Positions 1 through 7,050 of a stretch of 22,975 bases of DNA are shown one piece after another. The stretch covers positions 1-22,975 of the forward strand of contig JAGWZT010000004.1 in NCBI GenBank assembly GCA_018971925.1, read 5' to 3'. This DNA is from Lysobacteraceae bacterium (GTDB lineage Bacteria > Pseudomonadota > Gammaproteobacteria > Xanthomonadales > Rhodanobacteraceae). The position numbers were made by a program, and so were the translations under genes. Each line of letters starts with the position of its first letter. Position 1 is the stretch's first letter. The notes under the pieces were generated by a model. The model was not told where the DNA came from and did not search any database. It saw only the letters and a program-made list of their open reading frames with translations.

Positions 1-242
1 TGATCCGCCAGCACTTCGACCTGCGGCCCTACGGGATCATCAGGATGCTGGACCTGATCCACCCGGTGTATCAGTCCACCGCGGCCTATGGCCATTTCGG
101 CCGCAAGCCGTTCAAGCTCACCTATAGGTGGGAAGAACGCGATGGCGGCAAGCTGGTGAAGAAGTCGGAGACCGCGACCGCGTTTTCGTGGGAATCCACC
201 GACCGCGCCGAGGAACTGCGCAAGGCCGCGAAGATCAAGTAA
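1..242 (+). CDS. metK: S-adenosylmethionine synthetase, C-terminal fragment (5' end outside window)
   Basis: This is the last 80 or so codons of MetK, which makes S-adenosylmethionine from methionine and ATP in the cytoplasm. The frame is open from base 3. It reads through a HFDLRPYGIIRMLDLIHPVY stretch and a YGHFGR motif, the conserved end of bacterial MetK, and closes with TAA at 240-242. Only the C-terminal part is visible, so catalytic residues cannot be checked. The next gene, ahcY, recycles the S-adenosylhomocysteine left after SAM-dependent methylation, so the pair forms a methyl-cycle locus. An SAH riboswitch lies between them, so ahcY can be controlled separately from metK. Identification is firm from the conserved tail. 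Confidence 0.93.
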   Translation, partial: IRQHFDLRPYGIIRMLDLIHPVYQSTAAYGHFGRKPFKLTYRWEERDGGKLVKKSETATAFSWESTDRAEELRKAAKIK

Positions 243-250
243 TGGAATCG

Positions 251-280
251 GCTTCCCCTTGCGCACGCGCACGGGGAAGC
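251..280 (+). other. Perfect inverted repeat (hairpin) between metK and the SAH riboswitch
   Basis: GCTTCCCC (251-258) pairs exactly with GGGGAAGC (273-280), and an inner GCGC/GCGC pair (261-264 with 267-270) could extend the stem. It starts 8 bases after the metK stop codon. No T-tract follows, so it is not a classical intrinsic terminator. It may act as a 3'-end stabiliser or weak terminator for metK, or insulate the riboswitch that follows directly. Confidence 0.45.
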
Positions 281-283
281 ATC

Positions 284-346
284 CGCCGAGGGGCGCTGCA
301 ACCGTGTCGCACGGTCAGGCTCGGCATCCTTTCCAAACAGCGCCCG
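284..346 (+). promoter_or_regulatory. S-adenosylhomocysteine (SAH) riboswitch upstream of ahcY
   Basis: The sequence matches the known SAH riboswitch layout. The outer stem is CCGAG (286-290) with CTCGG (320-324). A hairpin ACCGTG (301-306), loop TCG, CACGGT (310-315) lies inside it. The third helix is a perfect 8-bp long-range pairing of GGGCGCTG (291-298) with CAGCGCCC (338-345), closing the pseudoknot. The conserved GAGGNGCGCTGC-type core and the CAGGCTCG segment are both present. In known cases this element binds SAH and switches on ahcY-type genes when SAH accumulates. The aptamer ends about 7 bases before the ribosome binding site (GGAG, 353-356) of ahcY. Where the expression platform lies was not worked out. 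Confidence 0.9.
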
Positions 347-363
347 CGAATCGGAGTAACGAC

Positions 364-1788
364 ATGAACGCAGTAGCCAAAGAAGCCGCCCAGAACGATT
401 ACAAGGTGCGCGATATCGCCCAGGCCGACCTCGGCCGCAAGCGCATCGCGATGGCCGAGCAGGAGATGCCGGGACTGATGCAGATACGCGCCCGCTACGC
501 CCCGCAGCAACCGCTGGAGGGCGTGCGCGTGACCGGTTCCCTGCACATGACCAAGGAAACCGCGGTACTGATCGAGACGCTGGCGGCGCTCGGCGCTTCG
601 GTGCGATGGGCCTCGTGCAACATCTTCTCGACCCAGGACGACTGCGCCGCCGCGATCGCCGCCGCCGGCATCCCCGTGTTCGCCTGGAAGGGCGAAACGC
701 TGGAGGAATACTGGCAGTGCACCCTGGACGCGATCACGCATCCCGGCATGCACGGCCCCGAACTCATCGTCGACGACGGCGGTGACGCCACGCTGTTGAT
801 CCACAAAGGCGTTGAAATGGAGGACGGCGACGCATGGGTGGATTCACCCGGCGCAAACCACGAGGAGCAGGTGATCAAGGACCTGCTGAAGAAGACCCGC
901 AGCGAGCGCCCCGGTTTCTGGAAGAAGGTCGCATCGGAATGGCGCGGCGTGTCCGAGGAAACCACCACCGGCGTACATCGCCTGTACCAGCTCGCCGAGG
1001 CCGGTAAGCTGCTGGTGCCCGCGATCAACGTCAACGACTCGGTGACCAAGTCCAAGTTCGACAACCTGTACGGGTGCCGCGAGTCGCTGGCCGACGGCAT
1101 CAAGCGCGCCACCGACCTGATGGTCGCGGGCAAGGTCGCGGTGGTGTGCGGCTACGGCGACGTCGGCAAGGGCTGCGCGCATTCGCTGAAAGGCTTCGGC
1201 GCGCGCGTGATCGTCACCGAGATCGACCCGATCTGCGCGCTGCAGGCCGCGATGGAAGGCTTCCAGGTCGCGACTGTCGAGGACACGCTCGGCCAAGCCG
1301 ACATCTACGTCACCACCACCGGCAACCGCGACGTGATCACGCTGGAACACATGCAGCGCATGAAGAACCACGCGCTGGTGTGCAACATCGGACACTTCGA
1401 CAACGAGATCCAGGTCGACCGCCTGCAGAAGGTGGCGAAGCACCTCAACATCAAGCCGCAGGTCGACCTGTACACCTTCGACGGCGGCAACTCGATCTAC
1501 CTGTTGGCCGAAGGACGCCTCGTGAACCTCGGCTGCGCCCACGGCCACCCATCGTTCGTGATGTCCAATTCGTTCTCGAACCAGACCCTCGCGCAGATCG
1601 ACTTGTGGGCGCACAAGGACAAGTACGGGAAGCAGGTCTACCGGCTGTCCAAGAAGTTGGATGAGGAAGTCGCGCGCCTGCACCTGGAACAGATCGGCGT
1701 GAAGCTGACCAAGCTGTCGAAGGACCAGGCCGACTACCTCGGCGTGCCGGTGGAAGGGCCGTACAAGGCCGATCACTACCGCTATTGA
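364..1788 (+). CDS. ahcY: Adenosylhomocysteinase (SAH hydrolase)
   Basis: AhcY reversibly hydrolyses S-adenosylhomocysteine to adenosine and homocysteine in the cytoplasm with tightly bound NAD, relieving product inhibition of methyltransferases. The 474-residue protein has the usual length of the bacterial form with its extra insert. NVNDSVTKSKFDN carries the lysine (K229) and aspartate (D233) that correspond to the human catalytic K186 and D190. The NAD-binding loop GYGDVGKG spans residues 263-270, and the chain ends in KADHYRY, the conserved tail that reaches the neighbouring subunit's NAD site. The ATG at 364 is preceded by GGAG at 353-356, which decides the start; an upstream in-frame extension to 259 would run through the riboswitch. 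Expression is probably raised by SAH through that riboswitch. Identification is essentially certain. Confidence 0.98.
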   Translation: MNAVAKEAAQNDYKVRDIAQADLGRKRIAMAEQEMPGLMQIRARYAPQQPLEGVRVTGSLHMTKETAVLIETLAALGASVRWASCNIFSTQDDCAAAIAAAGIPVFAWKGETLEEYWQCTLDAITHPGMHGPELIVDDGGDATLLIHKGVEMEDGDAWVDSPGANHEEQVIKDLLKKTRSERPGFWKKVASEWRGVSEETTTGVHRLYQLAEAGKLLVPAINVNDSVTKSKFDNLYGCRESLADGIKRATDLMVAGKVAVVCGYGDVGKGCAHSLKGFGARVIVTEIDPICALQAAMEGFQVATVEDTLGQADIYVTTTGNRDVITLEHMQRMKNHALVCNIGHFDNEIQVDRLQKVAKHLNIKPQVDLYTFDGGNSIYLLAEGRLVNLGCAHGHPSFVMSNSFSNQTLAQIDLWAHKDKYGKQVYRLSKKLDEEVARLHLEQIGVKLTKLSKDQADYLGVPVEGPYKADHYRY

Positions 1789-1904
1789 CCGTTCGGTTTC
1801 CGAAAACCAGATGCGCCGCGATGGGCGCGGTGCAAGCCGCGCCTCGCCGTTTCGGACGATGCATAACAAGCCGGCGCATCTCACCGGATGGTTCCTGCGC
1901 TCTT

Positions 1905-2046
1905 GTGGACACCCTGAACTAATTTTCAGGAGTGTTCCATGCCCCAACCCGGCCCGCGAACCACGCGGCGGTACAGTCCGTCGCTCAAGTCCACCGCCGT
2001 CCGACTGAGCCAGCTTCCCGACATGAGCGCCGGGGTCGCCTGTTAG
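1905..2046 (+). mobile_element. Truncated end of an IS3-type insertion sequence
   Basis: A sequence beginning TGTGGACACCCTGAA (1905-1919) resembles the terminal repeat and leader of IS3-group elements. It is followed by a good ribosome binding site (AGGAG, 1928-1932) and a transposase-like start at 1939. Only the left end is present; no matching right end appears in the window. The fragment ends where the TPR/AspH-like gene's promoter region begins. The element name cannot be given without a database. It marks the junction between the methyl-cycle locus and the accessory block. Confidence 0.6.
1939..2046 (+). pseudogene. N-terminal remnant of an IS3-family transposase (OrfA-like)
   Basis: An ATG at 1939 with AGGAG six bases upstream opens a 35-codon frame. 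It contains RRYSPSLKSTAVRLSQLP, the start of the helix-turn-helix OrfA proteins of IS3-type elements, which commonly read R-R-Y-S-P-E-L-K-A-x-A-V-x-L-S. It stops at TAG (2044-2046) after about ten residues that no longer look like transposase, so the rest of the gene has been deleted or replaced. The peptide cannot be a working transposase. The family is recalled from its typical N-terminus, not from a search. Confidence 0.6.
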
Positions 2047-2049
2047 AAT
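2041..2049 (+). promoter_or_regulatory. Candidate extended -10 promoter for the TPR operon
   Basis: TG-T-TAGAAT (2041-2049) matches an extended -10 element, with TAGAAT differing from TATAAT at one base. No good -35 is seen at the usual distance, which extended -10 promoters tolerate. Transcription would start near 2056, giving a leader of about 28 bases before the ATG at 2084. The hexamer includes the TAG that ends the transposase remnant. Confidence 0.4.
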
Positions 2050-2083
2050 CGTGCTCCTGCGCACCGCGGAATCCCCTCGCGTC

Positions 2084-3406
2084 ATGGCATCGAACCCTCC
2101 CTTCTCGTTCGAATCCACCACCAGCAGCGAGTTGGAAATCGCGCGCACGCACGTACGCCAGGGCAACCTCGCCGATGCGGAGCGGGTGTACCGACAGGTG
2201 GCGGCAACGCAACCGGATCAAGTCGAAGCACTCCGGTTTCTGGCCAATGCCGCATTGTCGCGCGGCGAGCCCGGCGAGGCAGTGGCCATGCTCAGCCGCG
2301 CAGCACAGGTCAACCGCAACGACACTGGGGTGTTGATGGAACTTGGAGTTGCATACCGCAGCGCACAACGCATGGATGAGGCGCGCTCGGTATTCGAACG
2401 AGCCCTGGGGCCTGGCCGTGGCCGCAACACCACGGCGCGCCTGCTGCTGGCCAACGTCTACGAGTTGGACGGCCGACCGGAAATGGCGTTGCTGCATTAT
2501 TTCCGGGCGATTCTCGACGCCCAGGCCAGCGGACAATGGCTGAGCGAGTCGACGACAGACTCCGGTTTGCGTCAGCTAGTGAAACACGCCATGCGATACG
2601 TGGATACGGGTCGGCACGACCTGTTCGGAAGTGTTCTGGAACCCTTCCGCCACGGCATCGACGCCGCGCGACTCGGTCGTATCGACGCGGCCTTGGCAAT
2701 CTACCTGCGCGAACGAGTCGAGATGCCGGCGGATCCTCGTCAGCAACCGACGTTCCTCTACATGCCGGATCCGGGCGCGGCATGCTTTCCCGATACCGCC
2801 GCGTTCGACTGGCTCGCCGACTGGTCGGCCCGCTCCGCGTCCCTCGACGACGAAGCGCTTGCCTGCATCGGCCACCCTGGGGAGGAAGACACCGTTTTTT
2901 CGCCTTTCAGCATGGATGCGATGACGGCGACATCCGGCGCCCCCAAGGCGCCCGCTGGAGAACGGCGAATCCCATTGTGTCAACGCGGCATCTTCCAGGA
3001 CACCGTGCGAGCCCGGGCTCCGCAACTGTCCGGCATGCTCGATTCCGCGCCGCTGGTGCGCATCCCCAACTATGCTCCCGACGTGGAAATCCTGGCGTTG
3101 CAGCCCGGGACCGTCACGCCGGCGCGCCGCGGACGCAGCAACGCCTTCTGCACAATTGTCGTTGGTTTCGAAGGAAGCGCGCCGCTACGGGTCACGGTCG
3201 GTGGCGAGCCCCGGCAACTGCACGCCGGCCGGGCACTGGCATTCGACCCCAGCTTCGGATTCCAATATGCAGCCGGCGACGCACCGGTACGCGCGCTCGC
3301 TCTCGAAGTCTGGAACCCGGGCCTTTCGCCCTTGGAACGCGACGCCCTGACCGCATTGACCGCCGCGGTCGTGGAGTTTGACTCGCGGCTGCAGGAGCTT
3401 GCCTGA
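2084..3406 (+). CDS. TPR protein with degenerate aspartyl/asparaginyl beta-hydroxylase-like domain
   Basis: A 440-residue cytoplasmic-looking protein with no signal peptide. Residues about 15-165 form TPR repeats. From about 225 to the end it follows the aspartyl/asparaginyl beta-hydroxylase (AspH) fold: PTFLYMPDPG near 225, an L-x-PGT strand near 340, FDPSF at 387-391 and EVWNPGLSPLER near the end. In AspH enzymes iron is held by two histidines only. Aligned by eye with human AspH, these positions are R348 (in PARRGRSN) and F393 (in FDPSFGFQ), so both ligands are missing. The arginine ten residues after the second ligand site (R403), which holds 2-oxoglutarate, is kept. It is therefore probably not an active hydroxylase and may bind or present a substrate. 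The ATG at 2084 is preferred over the GTG at 2051. The next gene follows after 10 bases, indicating an operon. Confidence 0.75.
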   Translation: MASNPPFSFESTTSSELEIARTHVRQGNLADAERVYRQVAATQPDQVEALRFLANAALSRGEPGEAVAMLSRAAQVNRNDTGVLMELGVAYRSAQRMDEARSVFERALGPGRGRNTTARLLLANVYELDGRPEMALLHYFRAILDAQASGQWLSESTTDSGLRQLVKHAMRYVDTGRHDLFGSVLEPFRHGIDAARLGRIDAALAIYLRERVEMPADPRQQPTFLYMPDPGAACFPDTAAFDWLADWSARSASLDDEALACIGHPGEEDTVFSPFSMDAMTATSGAPKAPAGERRIPLCQRGIFQDTVRARAPQLSGMLDSAPLVRIPNYAPDVEILALQPGTVTPARRGRSNAFCTIVVGFEGSAPLRVTVGGEPRQLHAGRALAFDPSFGFQYAAGDAPVRALALEVWNPGLSPLERDALTALTAAVVEFDSRLQELA

Positions 3407-3416
3407 GCGCGGCGAC

Positions 3417-4007
3417 ATGACGACAACCAACCCGGAAATCCCCGCAGCCCGGGACCTGGTCCACTACGTGCAGTGTTTCGACGATGCCCTGGAGCCTGAT
3501 TTCTGCCAGCGGATGGTCGAGTCGTTCAACCGCCTCTCGCGTTTTCATGCCCGCGGCGGTCGAAGCGGCACGGCCCCGCTCGATGAAAGCGCGTGGACGG
3601 AGCTCAACGTGACCAAGGCGGCCGATGCCTCGTTCGAGGCATTTTTCCGCGAACAGGCCATGCGCCATCTCGTCCTCTACAACGAGCGCGTGGCATTGAC
3701 GCTGCCGATCCCGCTGCGCAGTCGCCTTGAAAACCTGCGCATCAAGCGCTATTCCGTCGACGCCGGCGACCGGTTCCAACCCCATTTCGATGCGCTCGAT
3801 TATTGCTCAAACCGTTACATGGTGTTCCTGTGGTACTTGAACGACGTGAGCGAAGGGGGCGAGACGGAGTTCTGCGACCTCGGATTGCGCATCAAGGCGC
3901 AGCAGGGACGTTTGTTGATGTTCCCGCCGTACTGGATGTTTCAGCACGCAGGGTTGCCGCCGCGCTCCAACGACAAGTACATGATCTCCACTTACCTGCT
4001 GTTTTGA
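3417..4007 (+). CDS. 2OG-Fe(II) oxygenase, prolyl 4-hydroxylase-like
   Basis: A 196-residue single-domain dioxygenase. It shows the iron triad H123-x-D125 (in FQPHFDALD) and H177 (in MFQHAGLPP), and K187 ten residues after the distal histidine, the spacing used by prolyl 4-hydroxylases to bind 2-oxoglutarate. The segment YMVFLWYLNDVSEGGETEF is the typical P4H-type core, and RLLMFPPYWMFQHAG is the second half of the barrel. It should therefore be catalytically competent; the substrate (a protein side chain or a small molecule) is not shown. The ATG at 3417 is 10 bases after the previous stop and the TPR-sulfotransferase follows 30 bases later, consistent with one operon. It closely resembles the opposite-strand gene at 6442-7050, so the two are paralogues. 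Confidence 0.85.
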   Translation: MTTTNPEIPAARDLVHYVQCFDDALEPDFCQRMVESFNRLSRFHARGGRSGTAPLDESAWTELNVTKAADASFEAFFREQAMRHLVLYNERVALTLPIPLRSRLENLRIKRYSVDAGDRFQPHFDALDYCSNRYMVFLWYLNDVSEGGETEFCDLGLRIKAQQGRLLMFPPYWMFQHAGLPPRSNDKYMISTYLLF

Positions 4008-4037
4008 AATATCCGAACCCGACCGAGAGTAAAAGTG

Positions 4038-5618
4038 ATGGTGGTTTCGCGTCTGCAGGGGCTGAGTCCGTTGGCCGCACAACAGGTGATGGCGGCCGCG
4101 CAGGCGATCGAGACGGGCGGCCCCGATCTCGCCGATGCGAAGCTTGCCCCCGTGCTGGCATCCTGCCCGGATCATCCTGAAGTCCTGCGTCTGCGTGCGG
4201 GCATCCAGAATCTGCGCGGTGACTATTCCGGCGCAATTGCCGCGATGCAGCGGGCGGTGGCCAAGCGTCCCGCTGATCCCCTTTACTACAACACCTTGGG
4301 AACGATTCTCGGCCAGGCGGGCGAGTACGACGCGGCGATCGAAACATTGAGGCACGCTTGCACCCTGCAACCGGATCTCGCGATCGCGTGGTTCAATCTC
4401 GGCGCGATGCTGACCCGCTGCATGCGCCACGCGGAAGCGACCGACGCCCTGCAGCGCTCGGTCGCACTGAACCCCGCGTACATGCCGGCACGCGTGCTGC
4501 TGGGCGACATGTTGCGAGCCGAAAACCGCATCGGTCAGTCCGCGGCCGAATACCGCCGCGTCATCGCCGAGCAACCGTGGACCGGGATGGCCTGGTGGGG
4601 CCTGGCCGACCTCAAGACTGTCCGTTTTGCTCCCGGCGACGTCGACCAGATCAAGCGTGCCATGCGCGACAGCCGCGCCAACGACAATGACATGATCGCC
4701 ATGGGTCTCGCGCTCGCCAAGGCTCTCGACGACGAGGGCCGCTACGTCGAATCACTGGATGCACTGGAGCGGGCACATACGGTCGCCCGCAAGCGCAGGA
4801 CTTGGAGCGCAGAGGCATTCAGCGCCGGGATATCCATGATCCTCGATGCGTTCACGCCACCGCCCACACCTTCCCCCGACATCGGAGCGGGCAGCGGCAT
4901 CATCTTCATCACCGGGCTGCCGCGTTCGGGTTCCACCCTGGTCGAGCAGATCCTCGCGTCCCATTCCATGGTCGAAGGCCCCGGCGAACTGACGGATCTC
5001 CCCATGGCCCTGACCGAAGAATCGAATCGCCTCGGCAAGCCGTATCCGACCTGGGTGAAGCAGACTCCGCCAGAAGGCTGGCGGCGTCTCGGCGAACGCT
5101 ACCTGCAACGCACAGCGCGCTGGCATGCACGCAGGCCCGTTTGCGTCGACAAGCTGCCCGGCAATTGGTACCACATCGGTGCGATCCGCGCGATGTTGCC
5201 GGCCGCAAGGATCATCTGCTGCCGCCGTGATCCCCTGGAAACATGTTTTTCGTGCTACCGCCAGCATCTCGACAACAACGAATACGCACGCACGTTCACC
5301 GACCTCGCCGCATACTGGCGTGACTTCGATCGCAGCGCGGGCCGTTGGCAGACGTTGCATCCCGCGCACGTGCACCAGCACGTCTACGAAGAACTGATCG
5401 CCGAACCCGAGAAAAGCATCCGCGCCCTTCTGGAATTCTGCGACTTGCCGTTCGAGGAGGGCTGCCTGCGCTTCCACGAGAACCAGCGCGGCGTAAGCAC
5501 GCCCAGCGCGATGCAGGTGCGTCAACCCCTGCGTGCCGACACGGCCCGTGCGCCGCGGTACGGTACGCTGCTTGATCCGTTGCGTGCGGCGCTGGGGCTT
5601 CCGCCGTTCGCGGGGTAA
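4038..5618 (+). CDS. TPR-sulfotransferase fusion protein
   Basis: A 526-residue protein. The N-terminal half (about residues 10-270) is a run of TPR repeats, such as DPLYYNTLGTILGQAGEYDA, which usually bind peptides or partner proteins. The C-terminal half is a PAPS-dependent sulfotransferase. The 5'-phosphosulfate loop GLPRSGSTL begins near residue 293, followed by HSMVEGPGEL, whose glutamate lies where tyrosylprotein sulfotransferases have their catalytic base. VDKLP and the 3'-phosphate motif RRDPLETCFSCYRQ follow. No signal peptide or membrane segment is seen, so it acts in the cytoplasm. Either the GTG at 4035 or the ATG at 4038 could start it; ATG is chosen, with GAGAG at 4025-4029 as ribosome binding site. 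It is third in the operon after the AspH-like and P4H-like genes. The acceptor is unknown. Confidence 0.85.
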   Translation: MVVSRLQGLSPLAAQQVMAAAQAIETGGPDLADAKLAPVLASCPDHPEVLRLRAGIQNLRGDYSGAIAAMQRAVAKRPADPLYYNTLGTILGQAGEYDAAIETLRHACTLQPDLAIAWFNLGAMLTRCMRHAEATDALQRSVALNPAYMPARVLLGDMLRAENRIGQSAAEYRRVIAEQPWTGMAWWGLADLKTVRFAPGDVDQIKRAMRDSRANDNDMIAMGLALAKALDDEGRYVESLDALERAHTVARKRRTWSAEAFSAGISMILDAFTPPPTPSPDIGAGSGIIFITGLPRSGSTLVEQILASHSMVEGPGELTDLPMALTEESNRLGKPYPTWVKQTPPEGWRRLGERYLQRTARWHARRPVCVDKLPGNWYHIGAIRAMLPAARIICCRRDPLETCFSCYRQHLDNNEYARTFTDLAAYWRDFDRSAGRWQTLHPAHVHQHVYEELIAEPEKSIRALLEFCDLPFEEGCLRFHENQRGVSTPSAMQVRQPLRADTARAPRYGTLLDPLRAALGLPPFAG

Positions 5619-5621
5619 TCC

Positions 5622-6472
5622 ATACCGCCCGCCGCGAACTCCGAGTAGGCGTGGCTGGAACGTGCGCGTACGCTGGTGTTGCATGGCGATCACGCCGGCG
5701 CGGAAACGGCGGTGTCACTCGCATTGCAGGAGTACCCGCGATCCTTCGAACTGCTTCGGTTCCTGGCCGGCATCTACAGCCTGACCCGACGCGAGCGTGA
5801 AGCCGAAACCCTGCTGTCGCGACTCTTCACCGAGCGCCGGGAGGATGCCGCCACCGCATTCACGCTGGCGCGCCTTCTTATCAGCCGGTGCCGCAGCGCC
5901 GCCGCGACTTACGCCGAACAGATGCGGCAGGACGATTCCCAGGCGGCGCGCGGTTCATCGACAAGCAGCCGCTCAACTTTCGTTGCGTTGACCTGATGCG
6001 TGCATTGTTCCCCGACGCACGCATCGTGCATTGCCGACGCGACGCGCGTGACAACGCGCTGTCGCTGTAGATGCAGTCATTCCTGGAGGACGTGCAGGGT
6101 TATGCCTACGACTTCTCCGATATCGCGATGGCAATGCGCGACTGCGAGCGCTTGATGGCGCATTGGCGCGATGCGCATCCGGACTCGACCCGTACGGTGC
6201 GTTACGAGCAGCTCGTCGCCGCGCCGGAAGCCGTGATGGCCGGACTGGTGGCTTGGCTGGGGCTGCCCGCGGCGGACCCGAATCCGGCGCCGGCCGCATC
6301 ACCCACCGGCATCGGCACGGCCAGCCTGTGGCAAGCTCGGCAACCGGTTTATGCCAGCTCGGTGGGACGCTGGAAAAATTACGCCACGCACCTGCCCGAA
6401 CTCCTGAGCTTCCGTGAAGACGAGCCGGCGGGCGATTTCGATCAGCGTCCCGCCGACGGAAACAACATGTAG
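5622..6472 (+). pseudogene. Decayed TPR-sulfotransferase gene
   Basis: Pieces of a second TPR-sulfotransferase follow the intact one at once, with several lesions. TPR-like sequence (AWLERARTLVLHGDHAGAET onward) runs from about 5649 to 5885 in one frame. It is preceded by an in-frame TAG at 5646 and by ATA at 5622, where an ATG would be expected. The sulfotransferase end then appears in another frame from about 5942 (GARFIDKQPLNF, then IVHCRRDARDNALSL). An in-frame TAG at 6068-6070 interrupts it, where intact homologues usually have an aromatic residue, and the sequence resumes to 6472 (YASSVGRWKNYATHLPEL). The PAPS P-loop and probably 100 or more residues between the two parts are deleted. 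No functional enzyme can come from it. Its last 31 bases overlap the convergent oxygenase gene. Confidence 0.85.
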
Positions 6473-7050
6473 GTCGAGAGGATGTATTTCTCGCCCGAAA
6501 CGGGTGGCCTTCCGGCGTGCTGGAACATCCAGTAGGGTGGAAACATCAGCAGCCGTCCCGCGCGCGGACGCACCTTGATCCCGAGGCTGCCGAACTCGGT
6601 TTCGCCGCCCTCCGCGACATCGTTGAGGTACCACAGGTAAACGAGGTAGCGATTGGCGACTTCCCCGATCGAATCGAAGTGCATCTGGAATTCCTCCCGG
6701 GCTTCCGGGAGATAGCGCTTGACCCGCAGGGGAGCAAGCAATGAGGTGGCCGGAATCGGAATGTCCAGCCGCACATCCGCGTTGTAGCGCGCCAGATATT
6801 CGTCGATCTGGTGATAGAAAAATCCCTTCAGTGCCGGGTCCGCCAGCGGCGTGATGTCCAGCTCGGTCCAGGCGCTGGTTTCGAGCCCGGCACGCCAGCC
6901 ACGCTCCCGTTTGACATGATGCGTACTTGCCCGCCGGAACGAGGCGATCATTTGTTCGCAGAACGCCGGCGTCAGGACGCCGTCGTACCAACGCACGTAG
7001 TCACGCAGATCGAGGCCGGCCCCGGGAAACGACGTGGCATGCTCAGGCAT
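6442..7050 (-). CDS. 2OG-Fe(II) oxygenase, prolyl 4-hydroxylase-like (second copy)
   Basis: A 202-residue paralogue of the 3417-4007 protein. H124-x-D126 (FQMHFDSIG), distal H178 (MFQHAGRPP) and K188, ten residues later, form a complete P4H-type iron and 2-oxoglutarate site. The core YLVYLWYLNDVAEGGETEF is nearly the same as in the first copy. The start is the ATG at 7050, because residues before it in the longer frame come from the C-terminus of the sulfotransferase read in another frame. That ATG overlaps the upstream gene's stop by 8 bases (ATGCCTGA), so translation is very likely coupled. Its 3' end meets the decayed sulfotransferase tail-to-tail. It most likely hydroxylates the same target, or the same class of target, that its TPR-sulfotransferase partner modifies; that is inference. 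Confidence 0.85.
   Translation of the reverse strand: MPEHATSFPGAGLDLRDYVRWYDGVLTPAFCEQMIASFRRASTHHVKRERGWRAGLETSAWTELDITPLADPALKGFFYHQIDEYLARYNADVRLDIPIPATSLLAPLRVKRYLPEAREEFQMHFDSIGEVANRYLVYLWYLNDVAEGGETEFGSLGIKVRPRAGRLLMFPPYWMFQHAGRPPVSGEKYILSTYMLFPSAGR

Noticed and set aside
844..2166. Long - strand open frame opposite ahcY (440 codons)
   Set aside because: It is antisense to a certain gene in high-GC DNA, with no recognisable domain and low-complexity His/Val/Leu-rich composition; a shadow frame.
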